Under the pieces are notes generated by a model. That model had not been told where the DNA came from. It did not search any database and saw only the letters and a program-made list of their open reading frames with translations. Shown here piece after piece: positions 34,388 to 46,175 of a DNA stretch of 64,000 bases. Every line of letters starts with the position of its first letter. Position 1 is the first letter of the stretch. The translations under genes and the position numbers were made by a program. The DNA is taken from positions 55,270-119,269 of the forward strand of contig QPMI01000177.1 in NCBI GenBank assembly GCA_004431415.1. The letters are read 5' to 3'. This stretch comes from Cyanophora paradoxa (lineage: Eukaryota > Glaucocystophyceae > Cyanophorales > Cyanophoraceae).

Positions 34388-35573
34388 CGCCCTCCGCCCT
34401 CCCGCGCGCGCCCGGAACGAGGCGCGCGAGCAGGGGGGGTACATCGAGGCGACGGCCGGCCGCTTCGCGCGCGCCCTCGAGCGCTACGAGGCCGCCTGCG
34501 TCCTCGACCTCAAGGTCACACGAGCCCGCGCCCCCGCCCCCGCCCGAGCGAGCGGGCCGGGCCCGAGCTTTCGGCGCAGCTGTCGAGCCTGCACTACGTG
34601 GACGGGGCGACGTACTGCGCGTACGTGCGGCTGCTGCTCGGGCGCTTTGGGGAGGCCGAGGAGCGCGCGCGCGGCCTCGAGGCGTACCTCCACCGCACCG
34701 GCGGCGCAGATTACGCCCGCGAGATCGTCGCCATGGCGCGCCCCTGGCCCCGCCCCGCTCCGCATCTAGATCTGACCCCCCGGCCAGGTGGCGGGCTACA
34801 GCGCGCTGTTCACGGGGCGGGATGCGGAGGCGGGGCGGCTGCTGGGGCGGCTGGAGGCACGGGGCGGGGCGGCCTCGTTCTGGACGACCACTGTAGCGGC
34901 CGTGCTGCGGGGCCTGCACGCGTGGCGCGCCCGCGGCGAGGCGGGCGCCATGGCGGCGGCGGCCGCCGGCCTCGAGCGGATCCTCGAGCGGGAGCCGGGG
35001 TCGCTGATGTGGATCCACCTGCTGCCTCTCGCCTGCGCCCTCGACTTCGCCCTCTGGCGCGCCGCCAACGCCCGCCGCCGCGCCGGCGCCGCCGCCGGCG
35101 CCGGCCGCCCCGCGCCCGGCGGCCTCTGGCGGGCCGGCCGGCGCGTGGGCGACGCGGCGGCGGAGGCGGCGCGGGTGGAGGCGGCGGCGGCCGAGGGCGC
35201 CCTCCGGCGGCTTGCGGGCGGCATGCGGGCTCTGCAGAGGAAGAGCCTGCCGTGCCTCGCGCCCTTCTGCGCCCTCGCCAGGGCCGAGGAGCCCGGGCTC
35301 GCCGCGCGGCGCCGCGCGGAGCTGCTGCGGGGCGCCGCGGAGGCCCTGGAGGCGGCCGAGCTGCGCCCCTTCCACGCTGTCGCCCGCCTCCGCCTCGCCC
35401 TCGCCGAGGCTGCCGCGGGGGCTGCCGGCCCCGCGGCGGCCGCGCTGCAGCGCGCCGAGCGGGCGGCGCGCGAGTGCGGCCTGCGGCTGCCGGCCCTCGA
35501 GCGCGCCCTCGCCGAGGGGTCCGCGGCCGCCCCCGCGCCCCGCCCCTACGCCTTCGCCTCCATGTTCGTGTGA
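29423..35573 (+). CDS. Soluble adenylyl cyclase-like protein (ADCY10 type) with two class III cyclase domains and P-loop ATPase
   Basis: Many-exon gene. Intron 29787-29851 (65 nt) joins FCD to MSGFSRLAASLARQDKA, giving the DxSGF metal motif of cyclase domain 1. Intron 30002-30060 (59 nt) restores KFAGDA-like VFAGDAVIAFRP with the second Asp. Domain 2 starts RPVFVAFLSFPEL. Further exons give GACVNKVFL|DEKGCSALLCWG, very like ADCY10 proteins, then IGDAVIVAARLMGAAR and a terminal AKGFDKPVPVFRPL. Next come LGRAAELERALRAV and a Walker A, EGEAGYGKSALLHELA, of the AAA/NTPase region, then a long helical, TPR-like C-terminus (ALRHLERAARRAHDAGALPE) ending ASMFV and TGA. The family makes cAMP from ATP and senses bicarbonate and calcium; in flagellates it is often ciliary. 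A 32-base C run sits in one intron. Intron borders beyond the early ones are approximate, and the first Met is not certain. Confidence 0.8.
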
Positions 35574-36125
35574 CTCTTCAGATTTAGATGTATGACTCTT
35601 CAGATTTAGATGTATACGAAGGGCTGTGGCGCGATTGCAGGCGCGATGTAGATGGCGCGATTGTTCGGGCAGTATCCGCATAGTATCCGCATACGCAGAT
35701 GTACATGTGATCATGAAGTAGTCTAGAACCCGGTTCAAGTGCTTATATCGTTAGCTTAGAACCGGTAACTTGTAGTCTAGTTCGGTGCCGGTTCAGTAGT
35801 CTACATGTACAACCGGTAGCTTATATCGTTCAAGTGCAGTCTAGTTCTGTAAGCTAGTCACGGAGTCGTGTGATCGTCAAATCCGCATGAAATATCAACA
35901 AGCAAAGAGGGGAGCGATTTGTCAACGGGGAGCACATATGCATAGACGGGGAGCACAGAGGGGGGAAGAAAGGAAAGAAACCAGGGCGGCCGGGGGGTGG
36001 GGGGGGGGGCGGGGGGGGGGGGGGGGGGGGGGGGCAAAGGGCTCTGCTAGCGCTGTCCTCCGGATCCTACCGCGGAACCACACGCGAAAGCACACGGGCG
36101 ACGGCGCCCCTTCGGCCCGCGTGAC
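35574..36125. other. Intergenic region between convergent genes
   Basis: Lies between the 3' ends of the cyclase-like gene (plus) and the WDR gene (minus). It has a duplicated GACTCTTCAGATTTAGATGT (35572-35612), reiterated CTTATATCGTT / AACCGGTA blocks (35727-35850) and a G run near 36000-36035. No gene seen. Confidence 0.5.
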
Positions 36126-39100
36126 TCACGCGTCGCGCACGACGGTCCTGCGGGGGTGGTGCGGGGCCGGCCGGGAGACCTGCGCCCGGCCGCCGTCAGC
36201 GGGCCCGAAGCAGAGAAGAGGGGCACAGAGGGGGCACGGGGGCGAGGGGCTGCAGGGGAAGCGAGGCGTAGACGCCGCGGGGCCGGAAGGGCGAGGCGTC
36301 ACGGTCCTTGTCGCCAGAGGCGCGGAGGGCGCGCCCCGCCGCCGCCCGCCGCTCGGGCCCCGCGCCGGGGGGCGGCTCGTCCACCTCCTCGGCCAGCGGC
36401 GGGGCCGCGGCGGCGGCGCCGGCGCCAGCACGGGCGTCGGGCTGGAGGGGGCGGGCGAGGGCGACGGCGAGCGCGCGTACGGCGGCGGCGCGGGGAAGGG
36501 CGTCGGCGAGGCCGCGGGGGGTACGATGGGCACCACGCCGTCCCCGGAGGGGTACGAGCGGCCGTCCGCGTGGGGGTGGGCCTCGTCGGGGGTACCGTCT
36601 CCCGCGGCCGCGGGCCCCGCGCCCCGCGCGCTCCGCGCCGCCGCCCGCCGCTGCGCGGCGGTGCGGGGCGACCCGACGGCCCCGCGCGCCGACGCGGCCG
36701 GCGCCGCAGGCTTCGCGGCGCCGCCTCGGGGAGGCCGGCGCCGCTGCCGCGGCGGCTCCCGCGGCTGTCCCCGCGCTCCCCGCGGCTCCCCGCCCGCGAG
36801 CGGCTCCAGCGCGGCCGCCCGTCGCTCCCGGGGCGCCCCGCCCGCGCGCTCCTCGCCGACCCCGCCACGCCAAGGGGCGCCCCCCCGCCCCCTCGGGTTG
36901 GGATGAGGGCGCCCTCCGCTGTGAGCCAGGATGCGCGGTCCTCGAGGCTCCAGAGGCGGTCCTGCCCGAATACGCCGACGTGGGCGCCGTCGAGGGCCCA
37001 GAGGGAGACCGTGTAGTCGTCGGAGGCCGTCATCAGCAGCCGCTTCGACTCGATGAACTCGATCCTGCCCCGCGGCGAAGTCGGTCGGTCGGGCCCGCTC
37101 GCTCTTTCTAAGAGCTGAGCTGAGCCAGGCGCAGGGGCGGCGGGGCGCACGCTTTGACGACGTCGGCGTGGGCGCGCCAGTGGTACAGCTGCGCGCGCGG
37201 CGACACGGAGCATCGAAGTCAGCGCGGCCCCGGCCGCGACAAAGCAAAGCGAGCAAAGCAGAGCAGAGGGGCGCGCCTCAATGACGGTGGTGCAGAGGGG
37301 GAAGGCCTGGCCCGCCTTCGCGTCGGGGACCCGGATCTGCGAGACGTCCCAGACCTGCAGGCCGGGGCGCCGAGGGGCTCGGGCGCCGCCGAAAGCGATG
37401 GGATGGGTTGGGGGTGATGGACCTTGACGAAGCCGTTCGTGTCGCCCGTCACGAGGAAGCTGCGCGGGGGAAGGGCGGCGGCGGCTTCTCACGCACAGGA
37501 CGGAGCGGGGCGGGACGGAGCGGGGCGGGACGGAGCGGGACGGGGGCGAAGGCGGGGGTGCCGAGGGTTGTAATTGCAATTGTAAGCTTGGACGGGCTCA
37601 ATATAAGCTAGGATCGGCTTGATAGAATATATTATGGGCCTAATCATAGGGGCGGACGCGTTGAGGGGGTCGACGGCGGGGATACAGAAGGTTGTACTTG
37701 TAATATAAGCTAGGGTCGGCTTGATAGAACATAATATGAGCCCAATCATAAGCTGAGGGAAGGGCGGACGCGTTGAGGGGGTCGGTGGCCAAGGATACAA
37801 TGGCTCAATATAAGCTAGGATCGGCTTGATAGAACATAATATAAGCCTAATCATAAGGGCGGCTTAATGGAACATAATATAAAGGGCGGACGCGTTGAGG
37901 GGGTCGGAGGCCAAGGAGACGATCGCCTCCTCCCAGTGGTGCCCCGCGTCCATCTCCAGCAGCAGCTGCCCCGTCCGCGGGTTCCAGAAGCGCAGGTACC
38001 CGTCCGCCCCCGCCGCCACCAGCGTCTGGCTCCGGTGCGGCAGGAAGAGCACCTGCGAACGATCCCGAATCGGCGTTCGATCCCGAGCCCGAGCGTTCGA
38101 TCCCGAGGCGCGCGCCTTCTCGACGGAGCGGACGTGGCCCTCGAGGGCGGCGATGGAGGGCGCGTAGCAGCGGTGCTTGGCCGCCCCCGTCGCCGTGTTC
38201 CAGAGCACCACAAGCCCGTCGTACCTGCCCGCCGGCCGGCCCGGTGAGGCGCCGCCCGGCGCGGCGCGCTCGGCACGCGCGGCGCCCTGCGAGGACGCAC
38301 GAGCAGGAGGCGAGAAGGCCGGGCTCGCAGTGCGCCATTGAGAGGATGTCCTCCAGGTGCCTGTACCCCGGCGGGTCGGCCCCGGCAGGTCGGCCCCGGC
38401 GGGGGAAGCGGGGCTGGGCGGGGCGGGGGCGAGGCGCAGGGCGTACCCCTCGTAACAGGCGGAGAGGGGTACCTGCACGACGAGGTCCGACTGCGTATCC
38501 GCGTCCACCCAGAGCTTCACCTGCGCACGCACGCGCCGGCCTGGGTTCGATTCCCCGCGGGGTGCTCTGTGCCGGCGCGGGGGTAGGGGCGCGCCTTCCT
38601 GTCCCACCCGACGCCGACGATGTACCGAATCGCGTTCTGGCGGCGGAGTTCGGCGCCGTACCCCGCCGCGGGAGGGGGGTACAGGGCACCAGGAAGAGGT
38701 GCGCGACGGCCGTGATCTCGCCCCCCTCCTCGTTGATGCACTCCTTCAGCAGCTCTGCGGGGGATGCCGCCGTCGACAGGGCGCGCAGGGGGGTACAAGC
38801 AAGTGCTGGGGGGTACGGCACCGCCGGTGGAGAAGTTGTACACGCGGACGGCGCCGGAGGCGTGGCCCGTGATGAGCCGCCGCTGGTCGATGTCCAGCGT
38901 ACCCGCCGTGATGTCCTGCGCCCGCCGCGGCGCCTCGCGTCAGATCGGATGGAAAGGACACGCGAGGCGTGCGGGCGCGGGCGGGCGCGGGCGGGCCTCG
39001 GAGGGGCAATCGAAGCTGAAGGCGGGGTCCCCGTGCGGCAGGTTCCACACCCGCACCTCCGCCTGGTCTGCTCGCCCCCGCTCAGCCGTCGCTTTGGATG

Positions 39101-42100
39101 CCCGCTCGGGGCGGGGCGGGGCGGCGCGCGCCCATCGTGATCACGAGGTTGAAGGTCGGGTTGAACAGGCTGCGGCGCGGGCGGGTCGGCGGGGCGGGAG
39201 GTGCGCCTTTTACAAGCGGGGGCGGGGGGGTACCAGGCGACGACCGCGTCCTCGTGGGATCGGTTCTTCGTGCGCGTCTTCCCCGGCAGCGTGCTCTGAG
39301 GGCCGGCGGTCAGGGCCGGAAGGGGAAGGCGGGGGCGGCGGGGGCGGCGGGGGCGGGCGGGCGCGCCGGCCAGACGGTGAGCATACGGTACGCTGTTACA
39401 AGGGAGCCTGCGGCGGGAGCGAGGAGGTCAGAACGGAAGAAGGAGAACGGAGGAAGGAGGCAGGAAGGGGGGCGGAGAGGGGGGGGGAGGGGGGAGGAGG
39501 GGGGGGGAGCAGCGCCGCCCCCTCCCCCACCCTTCCTCCCCCCTCCTCTACCCTTCTTACCCCTCCCCCCCCGCACCCCGGCCCCCCCTTCGCACCGGAG
39601 GCGTCGTCGTAGAGGATGGTGGAGATGCGCTGGTCCGCCTCGTACAGCCCGTCGTCGATCGTCTGCACGCACTTCCTGCGGGGGGGAGTGGGGATGAGCG
39701 GGGCGAGGAGGGGGCGGCAAGGGGCGGCAGGGGCTCGGGAGAGGGCTCGCTCGCTCGCTCGCACCAGGTGCGCATGTCCCACACCTTGACGACGTTGTCG
39801 ACGTCCAGCGTGATCACCTGAGCGAGGCGCGCGGGGCGCGCGTCAGCTCGCCTCCGTTCCCAAGGGCGAGGAGGACGCTCGCTCGCACCTCGAAGTCGTG
39901 CTCGTCCATGGTGACCCCCGCCAGCGACGCATTGTGCCCGAACAGGCTGGAGGGGGGGGAGGGGGAGTCGGAGGCGAAGGAGGGGAGCGGGCGTGCGCGT
40001 TCGCACTGCGTGATGGGCTTCTCGCCGCCGGCGAGGGTCCATATCTTCACGTGCCGCTCGATGCCGCACGTCGCCAGTACCGAGAAGGAGCGGCACCTGC
40101 GGGCGAAGCGTGCAGGCCTCAGGGCCCTTTCTCTTTCTTTGTTTTCTCCAAGGGCGGCGGGGCGGTACCAGGCGAAGCAGTGGATGCCCATGCGGTGTCC
40201 CCGGATCGTGTGCGTGATCTGCGGGCGGCGGGGGCGCGGGCGGGCGGGCGGGAAAGCGCGTGGGCGGCCCGCCCTCCCCCCGGCTTCGCCCCCGCCCTCG
40301 CAGCCCTCGCGCTCGCACCTCGAGGCCCTTCCTGGGGTCCGAGATCTTGACCGTGTTGTCCAGCGACGAGCTGCGCGGCGGGGGCGGGGGCGCCCGGCCC
40401 GCTCAGAAGAGCCCGGCCCGCTCAAAAGGGCCCGGCGGGCCCGAGGCGCCGGCGAGGGCGGGGGCGGGGGCGCACGAGACGATGCCGCGGAGGTCCGGCT
40501 CGAACCGCAGCTGCGTAATCCAGTCCGTGTGCGGCTTGCTCTGCGCAGAGAGAGAAAGGGGGGGGGGGGGCACCGCCCCCGCCTCAGCTTCAGGGCTCCA
40601 GGGCTTCAGAACCTCAGGGCTCCAGGGCGTCCTGGCCCGCCCTTTCGGATCGTATTTCTAGCGGCGTGCGGACCGCCACACCTAAGCCACCTGAGGCGAT
40701 CTCTCTCGGCGAGCACCGCCCCTCAGCTTCCTTCCTGGCCCGCCCTTATGGATCGTCGTCCTAGCGGCGGGCGGGCGGACCGAGGCGAGGTGGATGGCCC
40801 TGGCCATCTCCTCCGCCAGCTTCGCCTCCGCCGCCGCGTTCGTCGGGCCCGGCCCGCTCGGGCTCCCGTCCGGCTTCCGCTGCACCGAAAGCCGCCTTAG
40901 ATAGAAGGGGTAGGTAGGGGTAGGGGGCGGGGGAGGGGGGTACCATGCGGGCGAGGGCCGCCAGGTAGTGAGCGTCGAGGAGGTGCAGGGCCCCCAGATC
41001 GTCCCCGTACCCCACGATCGCCCGCTCCCTGGGGGAGGGGGGGTGCAAAGTTCAGGAGGGGGTACAACGGGGAGGGGGAAGGTGGGAAGGGTCGGTGGCC
41101 GTACCCGGGGTTCCAGAACGTGAGGGACATGGGTACGGTCTCGACGTGGTAGGGGAACTCCTCCCGCAGCGACCCGTCCCGCATTTCGTATACCCGGATC
41201 CTGCGGGGGTACAGGTGCGCACGGGGGCGAAGCGGCGAGCGGGGGAGGAGCGGGACGGGGGTACATGCGGTCGTGGGAGGCTACGATGAGCTTGTCGAGC
41301 GCCTGCGTTCGCCCTTTCACGTACGCGTACGCCGCGTCGTTAATCCTGCGGGGGGTACCTGAGACCGAGGCAGAAGGAGCGGGGGCGGAACCGGGGAGGG
41401 GTACGCACCACTCGTTGTTTGCGGTGCGAAGAGTACGCTGCAGCGCCCCCGTGCGGGCGTCCCAGAGGGTAATCAGCCCGTTCCGCCTGCGGGGCCCGGG
41501 TCGGCGCGGCGCGGGGTACGGGTCGGGTCAGCGGTACGCGCGTCGTGGAGATGTACTTCTCGCGCTCGGGTACGCGGACGATTCGGTTTGCATTGTCCCG
41601 GTGCCTGCGAATCAAGGGGACGGGTACCGGATTAGGGAATGCTTCCTCCCGGATTCGAGCCCGCACCGCATGGAGGGCAGCTCTCTCTGTCGGATGTTGG
41701 CGGCGAACTTGCGGGCGCGCGAGTTCGTGAGGAACTTGCTGATCTGGGCCTGCGGGGGGTACATGGATGTCGGGATCGGTACTGGGGGGGTACGTCGAAA
41801 GGGCGGGGGTACGGACCTCCTTCTGGTTCTCGACGTACGTGGCCGCAGCGCGGTTGTGGAGCGTCATGTACGTCACGAAGCTTCCCGAAGGGGGGAGGGG
41901 GGGGGGAGAATTCAGGGGTGCGTCGAGCACGGTTCCACCGGGGGGGGGGGGGGGGGGGAGGGAGGGAGGAGGGAGGGGGGTGGGAAGACGGCGCACTCGT
42001 CCCAGTCGACGGTACCCTGCTGGCGGGCGTCCATCTGGAGGAAGAGGAGGCGAATCTCGTCGTTGGAGACCGATTCCTCCGTGTAGAGCCGCCGGACTAG

Positions 42101-42658
42101 CGCCAGGAACTGAGGCGCGGGGCGCGCGCCCGCGTCAGGCGGACGGCCCCGCAGGACGGGGCGGAGCCGGGGGGTTGAGGGAGAAGCGGGGGTACCTCCT
42201 CGGGGGTCAGGCCCCGCCCGGTCGTCTGCTGATGCGCCTCGAACGTGCGCTGCGGCGCCGGAGGGCCGGCGGCGTCGGGGCGAGCCCGGGAAGCAGCGGG
42301 AGCCGAGGGCCGGGGGAATCGGGGACCTGGAAGAGCGCGAGCTCGTGGAGCGTGAGGTCCTCAACGACGCTGCGGGCGGGGCGGGTCGGGGGCGGTCGAG
42401 CGGCGAGGCGCGGACGCTTCTTCCTGCTGAGCGGCGGGGCGGTGCGGGGCGGGGCGGGGCGCGCACTCTGCGCGGCCGACGCCGTGCTTGCGGACGCCGA
42501 ACTCGGGCGCCGGGAGCTTCTTCTGCGCGTCCTCGGCGGTCGGCGTCGGGGCCTCCTCGGCCAGGGCGTCGAGCAGCTTGCTGGACCGCGGCTGGCCCGC
42601 GGGCGGCGGGCGGACGAGGGTCGGCCGCTCGTTGGAGCCAGACGAAGAGCTCGTCCTG
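36126..42658 (-). CDS. EF-hand and WD40-repeat protein of the WDR49/WDR64 type
   Basis: Large gene with about twenty short introns, many starting GTACCCC. The N-terminal exons read KLLDALAEEAPTPTAEDAQK, SVVEDLTLHELALFQ and FLALVRRLYTEESVSNDEIR, then an EF-hand-like loop (QMDARQQGTVDWDE) followed by FVTYMTLHNRAA. Downstream are repeated propeller blades: LATCGIERHVKIWTLAGGEK, VITLDVDNVVKVWDMRTW, SLFNPTFNLVITMG, AGTLDIDQRRLITGHASGAV, VLFLPHRSQTLVAAGADGYL, FLVTGDTNGFVKVHHP and LLMTASDDYTVSLWALDGAH with VGVFGQDRLWSLED. This order, EF-hand then two propellers ending in a GVFGQ-like segment, matches WDR49/WDR64/EFCAB8 proteins, many of them axonemal. The C-terminal ~200 residues are low complexity and the stop at 36126 is tentative. 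The N-terminal Met was not identified. The RNB gene diverges from it. Confidence 0.75.
37580..37905. repeat. Tandem repeat inside a WDR-gene intron
   Basis: About three units of ~112-122 bp. GCGGACGCGTTGAGGGGGTC occurs at 37652, 37764 and 37886, with ATAAGCTAGGATCGGCTTGA-like blocks between. The rightmost copy is the real exon edge (SLASDPLNA on the minus strand), so the repeats duplicate an exon-intron junction. Confidence 0.8.
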
Positions 42659-42904
42659 AGGCGCGCTCGCGGGTCAGCCCGCGCGCAGGTGCACGGTCAA
42701 GCTAGAGCTCTCCACGTTCGAGCCGCAGAGCGTTATCGGGCCGGCGCAGCGCGCTTTCGTATGCGCAAAAGCACATAGCTATGTGACTTGTGCGGCAGCA
42801 CTCACTTCGGCACATTAGCGGTGACCGAGCGGCGAGCTGGGATAGACGGGAGCGAAGTTCCGGCTGCCCCCGTCGGGGAGGCCGACCCCCGCGGAGTAGT
42901 CGGC
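42659..42904. promoter_or_regulatory. Divergent intergenic region between WDR and RNB genes
   Basis: About 250 bp between the first recognisable exon of the WDR gene and the proposed ATG of the RNB gene; probably a shared promoter. The missing first exon of the WDR gene may be here. Confidence 0.35.
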
Positions 42905-45900
42905 ATGTCTCTGGTGCCTCGCTATGCTGCAAGCTCGTGCGCGGCCCGGGGGCGCTTGCTCGCGGAGACCATCTTCGACACTGCTGAAATCCTGTACCCG
43001 CACGACAAGACTCGATTCTGCAGCATGCGCCTCCGGACTGCGTCCGTCGCGCAGAGCAACCCTAGTGTCGATGCGCGAGCGGTAGGTGCAGCCTTCCTCG
43101 CCCCGGCTCCCGCGATGAGGGAGCGGGTCTGCGAGCCGGTCCCCCTGGCGGCGCTGTGCCGTCCAACCGCCTCGTTCAGCGTGTGCGGTGGGCATGCGTC
43201 GCCGTACGCGCTCCGCAGCTCGCGGACTTCCTCCCGATCCCGACCCGCGGGCCTCCGCTGGTCGGCCTCGCTCGCCTTCGGCCACGTGCGGGCGAGGCCC
43301 AGCAGCGCCCCGCACCGTCCCGGTGACTATTTGCCGCCGCGTGCGAGCGCCGTGGACGAGGAGGCCCTCGAAGCGGAGGCCGAGACCGAGCGGGGCCCGC
43401 TGGCGCCCGGGGACGTGCTGGAGTTCGTAGCTAGCGGCGCCCGCCTTGTCGGGACCGTGGTGGAGGTGGCCGAGAGCGGCAAGAACTTCACCGTCGCGCC
43501 CCTCGCGCCCGCGGGGGCCGAGGCCAAGCCCATGCGGATCGACGTCGGACAGATCGTTTTCCGCTGGCCCGCGGGGATCACCAGCGATGGTGCGCTGGGC
43601 GGCGAGCGCTCGCGGTGTGGAAAGTGATGTTTTGCGGCGGCGCAGACCTGCGGGAGTCGGCGCGGGGTGGGAGCCGCGAGCGCGAGACGGCGCGGTGCCT
43701 GCGGCAGCTGCCGCGCTCGGCGGAAGAGCTCTGGAAAGCCCTTCGGCGCATGGGCGAGCAGCGCGCCGTCGTCACGAGCGAGTCGCTGGCGCAGAGCTAC
43801 CTCGCCGACCGCAGCGGTCGCGTGGGCGCCCCGGCCCTCTACGCCGCGCACCGCCTGCTCGCCGCCTCGGACCCGTACCTGAAGCGCGGCGCCCCCGGCG
43901 AGGTGCGCGCGCCGCGCGGCCGCGCGGCCTGCGTCCCGTCGGCGGCTTACGCCGCGGCGCGGCAGGGCTACGAGGCGGCGACGGAGCAGGAGGTCCGGGC
44001 CAAGAAGCTCGAGCCGATCGTGCGGTGGATGCGAGCGCGGGCGGCGGGCGAGGAGGAGGCCGGCCCCTGGAGCATCGCGTGGGCGCCCGAGATACACGCA
44101 CTCGAGCTGGCGGCGATCGAGGGGAACGACGCCGGCGTGCCGCAGCGCGCCGTCCCCGCCGCCACCCGCCGCGCCGCCGCCGCGCTCGTCGCCGGCGTGG
44201 GCGGCGGGCTGCCGAAGGGCGGCGCCGGGGTGCGCCTGCTGCTGCTGCGGACGGGCCTGTGGACGCTGCGGGAGGGGGCGGACGAGGCGGGGGCGGCGGC
44301 GGGCGCGGCGGCGTTTCTTTCCAGCTGCGAGCCCTTCTCGGCGGCGGCGCTGGCCGAGGCGGACGAGGTCGCGCGCCGCGCCGACGCCTTCGCCGCCGCC
44401 GCCGCCGCCGTGCGCGAGCCGGCGGGCGACGTCTTCTTCGCTCCGCCCCTCACGCCCCGCCCAGGGCAACCAGGCGGTGCTGGAGGGACGCCGGGACCTG
44501 CGCGGGGGCCGCTGGGGTACCCCCCTCGCCCTCGACCCCGTCGCCTCCTCCCTGCCCGACGACGCGTTCTCCGTACCCCTCGCCCCGCCCGCCGGCGGTC
44601 CGTCCCTCCCCCGCGCCAGCCCCGCGCCCGCCCCGCCTCGCGCCTCCGACGCGAGCGAGCGGCAGGCGGTGTGGAGGTGGCGGTGCACGTGGCCGACGCG
44701 GCGCGACTCGTCGCGCCGCAGGGCGAGCTCGCCCGCTACGCCCACCTCCGGTCCCAGGCGCCCCCTTCCCCGGCCCGGCCCCGCCCCCGCCGTCGGGGCG
44801 CCCCTGACGCGGGCGGGGGCAGAGCATGTACCTGCCGTCGGCGCTGGTGCCGATGCTGCCGCTGGCGGCTGCGCGGGCGCTGGCGCTGCGCGACTCGGCG
44901 CCGAACGCGGCGGTCACGGCGGTCCTGCGCGTGGACGCCGCCGGCGCGCTCGCCGGCGTCGAGCTCTTCCGCTCGCTGCTTCCGCCCGTGCGGCGCCTCA
45001 CGCACGCCGCCGCCGACGCGCGGCTGCGCGGCGGCGGCGGCGCGGCGGTTTCAGAGCCCGAGGAGTGGGACGGCCAGGACGCAGCCCTGCGGGCGCTGGC
45101 GGCGGTCGGGCGGGCTCGGGAGGGCGCGGGGCGAACGGCGGCGGCGGCGGCGCGCTTCGGTGAGGCGCTGGGGACGCGCCTGCGGGTCACGGAGGGGGGC
45201 GAAGTCGAGGCGACCACCGCCCTACGCGGCGGGGCCGCCGGCGCCGTCGCCGTGCGCCTCGTACCCCCCTTCTAGGCCTCCGATCCTTCGGAATCCGATA
45301 CCCCCGCAGGCGCTGCTGGAGGCGTGCGGCGAGGGCATCGCGCAGTGGGCCGAGTCGCGCCCCGAGGGGCCCTTGCCCCTCCCCCAGGTCCGGCCCCTGT
45401 ACCCCCGCGCTCCTTCCCATCCGACGCCGTACCCCCGCGCAGATCGCGCCCTGGAACGAGGAGCGGAAGCTGCCCGGGACGGCGCCGCTGCGGCGGTTCC
45501 CAGACCTCTTCCTTCACTGGCAGGCGAGCGACCCGCCCGCGCCGCCGGCCCCGCGCGCGCCCGCTCAAGCCCTGTGCAGGTGGCGGGGTACATGGCGACG
45601 GGGCGGGCGCGGTACGATCGGCGGGCGGTGGAGGCGGCGGGGCGGTGGGCGAACGCGCGGCTGCGGGCGGTGGCGGACGTGGAGGAGGCGAGCCGGCAGC
45701 ACTGGGGACTCCTCGCCCTCGAGCGCGCCGCCGCCGCCACCCCGGGCCGCCTCGTCCCCGCCACCGTCGCCCGGGTCCTGGACGCGCGCCGCGGCGTGTA
45801 CGCCGTGCGGGCGGGGGCGGGGCGGGGGCGGCGGAGCTGACGGTGCGGGGGCGGCGGGGCCTGGAGCCCGGCGCGGCGGTGTCGGTCCGCGTTGAGCGCG

Positions 45901-45944
45901 TCGACCTCGCGGCCGGCGCCGCCACCGCGTTCCTCGAGGCTTAG
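42905..45944 (+). CDS. RNase II family (RNB) 3'-5' exoribonuclease, possibly organelle-targeted
   Basis: Exons read through GDVLEFVASGARLVGTVVEV and GQIVFRWPAGITSDD, then after the 56-nt intron 43590-43645 LRESARGGS, VTSESLAQSYLAD, and the RNB core: LEGRRDLRGG, LDPVASSLPDDAFS, EVAVHVADAARLVAP, MYLPSALVPMLP, LFRSLLPPVRRLTHAAADAR, TAPLRRFPDLFLHWQ, YMATGRARYDRRAVEAAGRW, and an S1-like C-terminus ending VERVDLAAGAATAFLEA. Introns 45261-45309 (49 nt) and 45388-45442 (55 nt) start GTACCC and GTCCGG. The family degrades RNA processively from the 3' end. The sequence style is that of plastid/cyanobacterial members. Of the four metal-binding Asp, one appears replaced (LDPVASSLPDDA). The ATG at 42905 opens an Arg/Ser/Ala-rich leader that could be a transit peptide; later Mets at 43027 and 43115 are possible. 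Confidence 0.75.
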
Positions 45945-46175
45945 CTGTAGATAGGATGTCGACCGTTGTGGTTCTTAAAATTCTATGTGCACGTTTACGT
46001 AAAGCGCTGCTCTTCGGCACGGCTCATGATCACTGACAGGAGGGCTCTAGATCTTCCGAGCTCGCGAACGGCTAGATATCGATCGATGCATACCACGGTA
46101 GCCTTGATATAACAAGCAGGGGGGGCTCCGCCCCCCCCGCACCCCCCCCGCTTGCTAGCTGGGTACAGACCGTAC
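45945..46175. other. Intergenic spacer
   Basis: Between the end of the RNB gene and the CACTA-like MITE. It contains a C-rich/G-rich imperfect hairpin (GGGGGGGCTCCGCCCCCCCC near 46121-46140). No gene seen. Confidence 0.4.

Noticed and set aside
32375-35587. Single 1070-residue plus-strand reading frame
   Set aside because: It runs through introns and shifts out of the family-like frame. Only parts of it are true exons of the cyclase-like gene.
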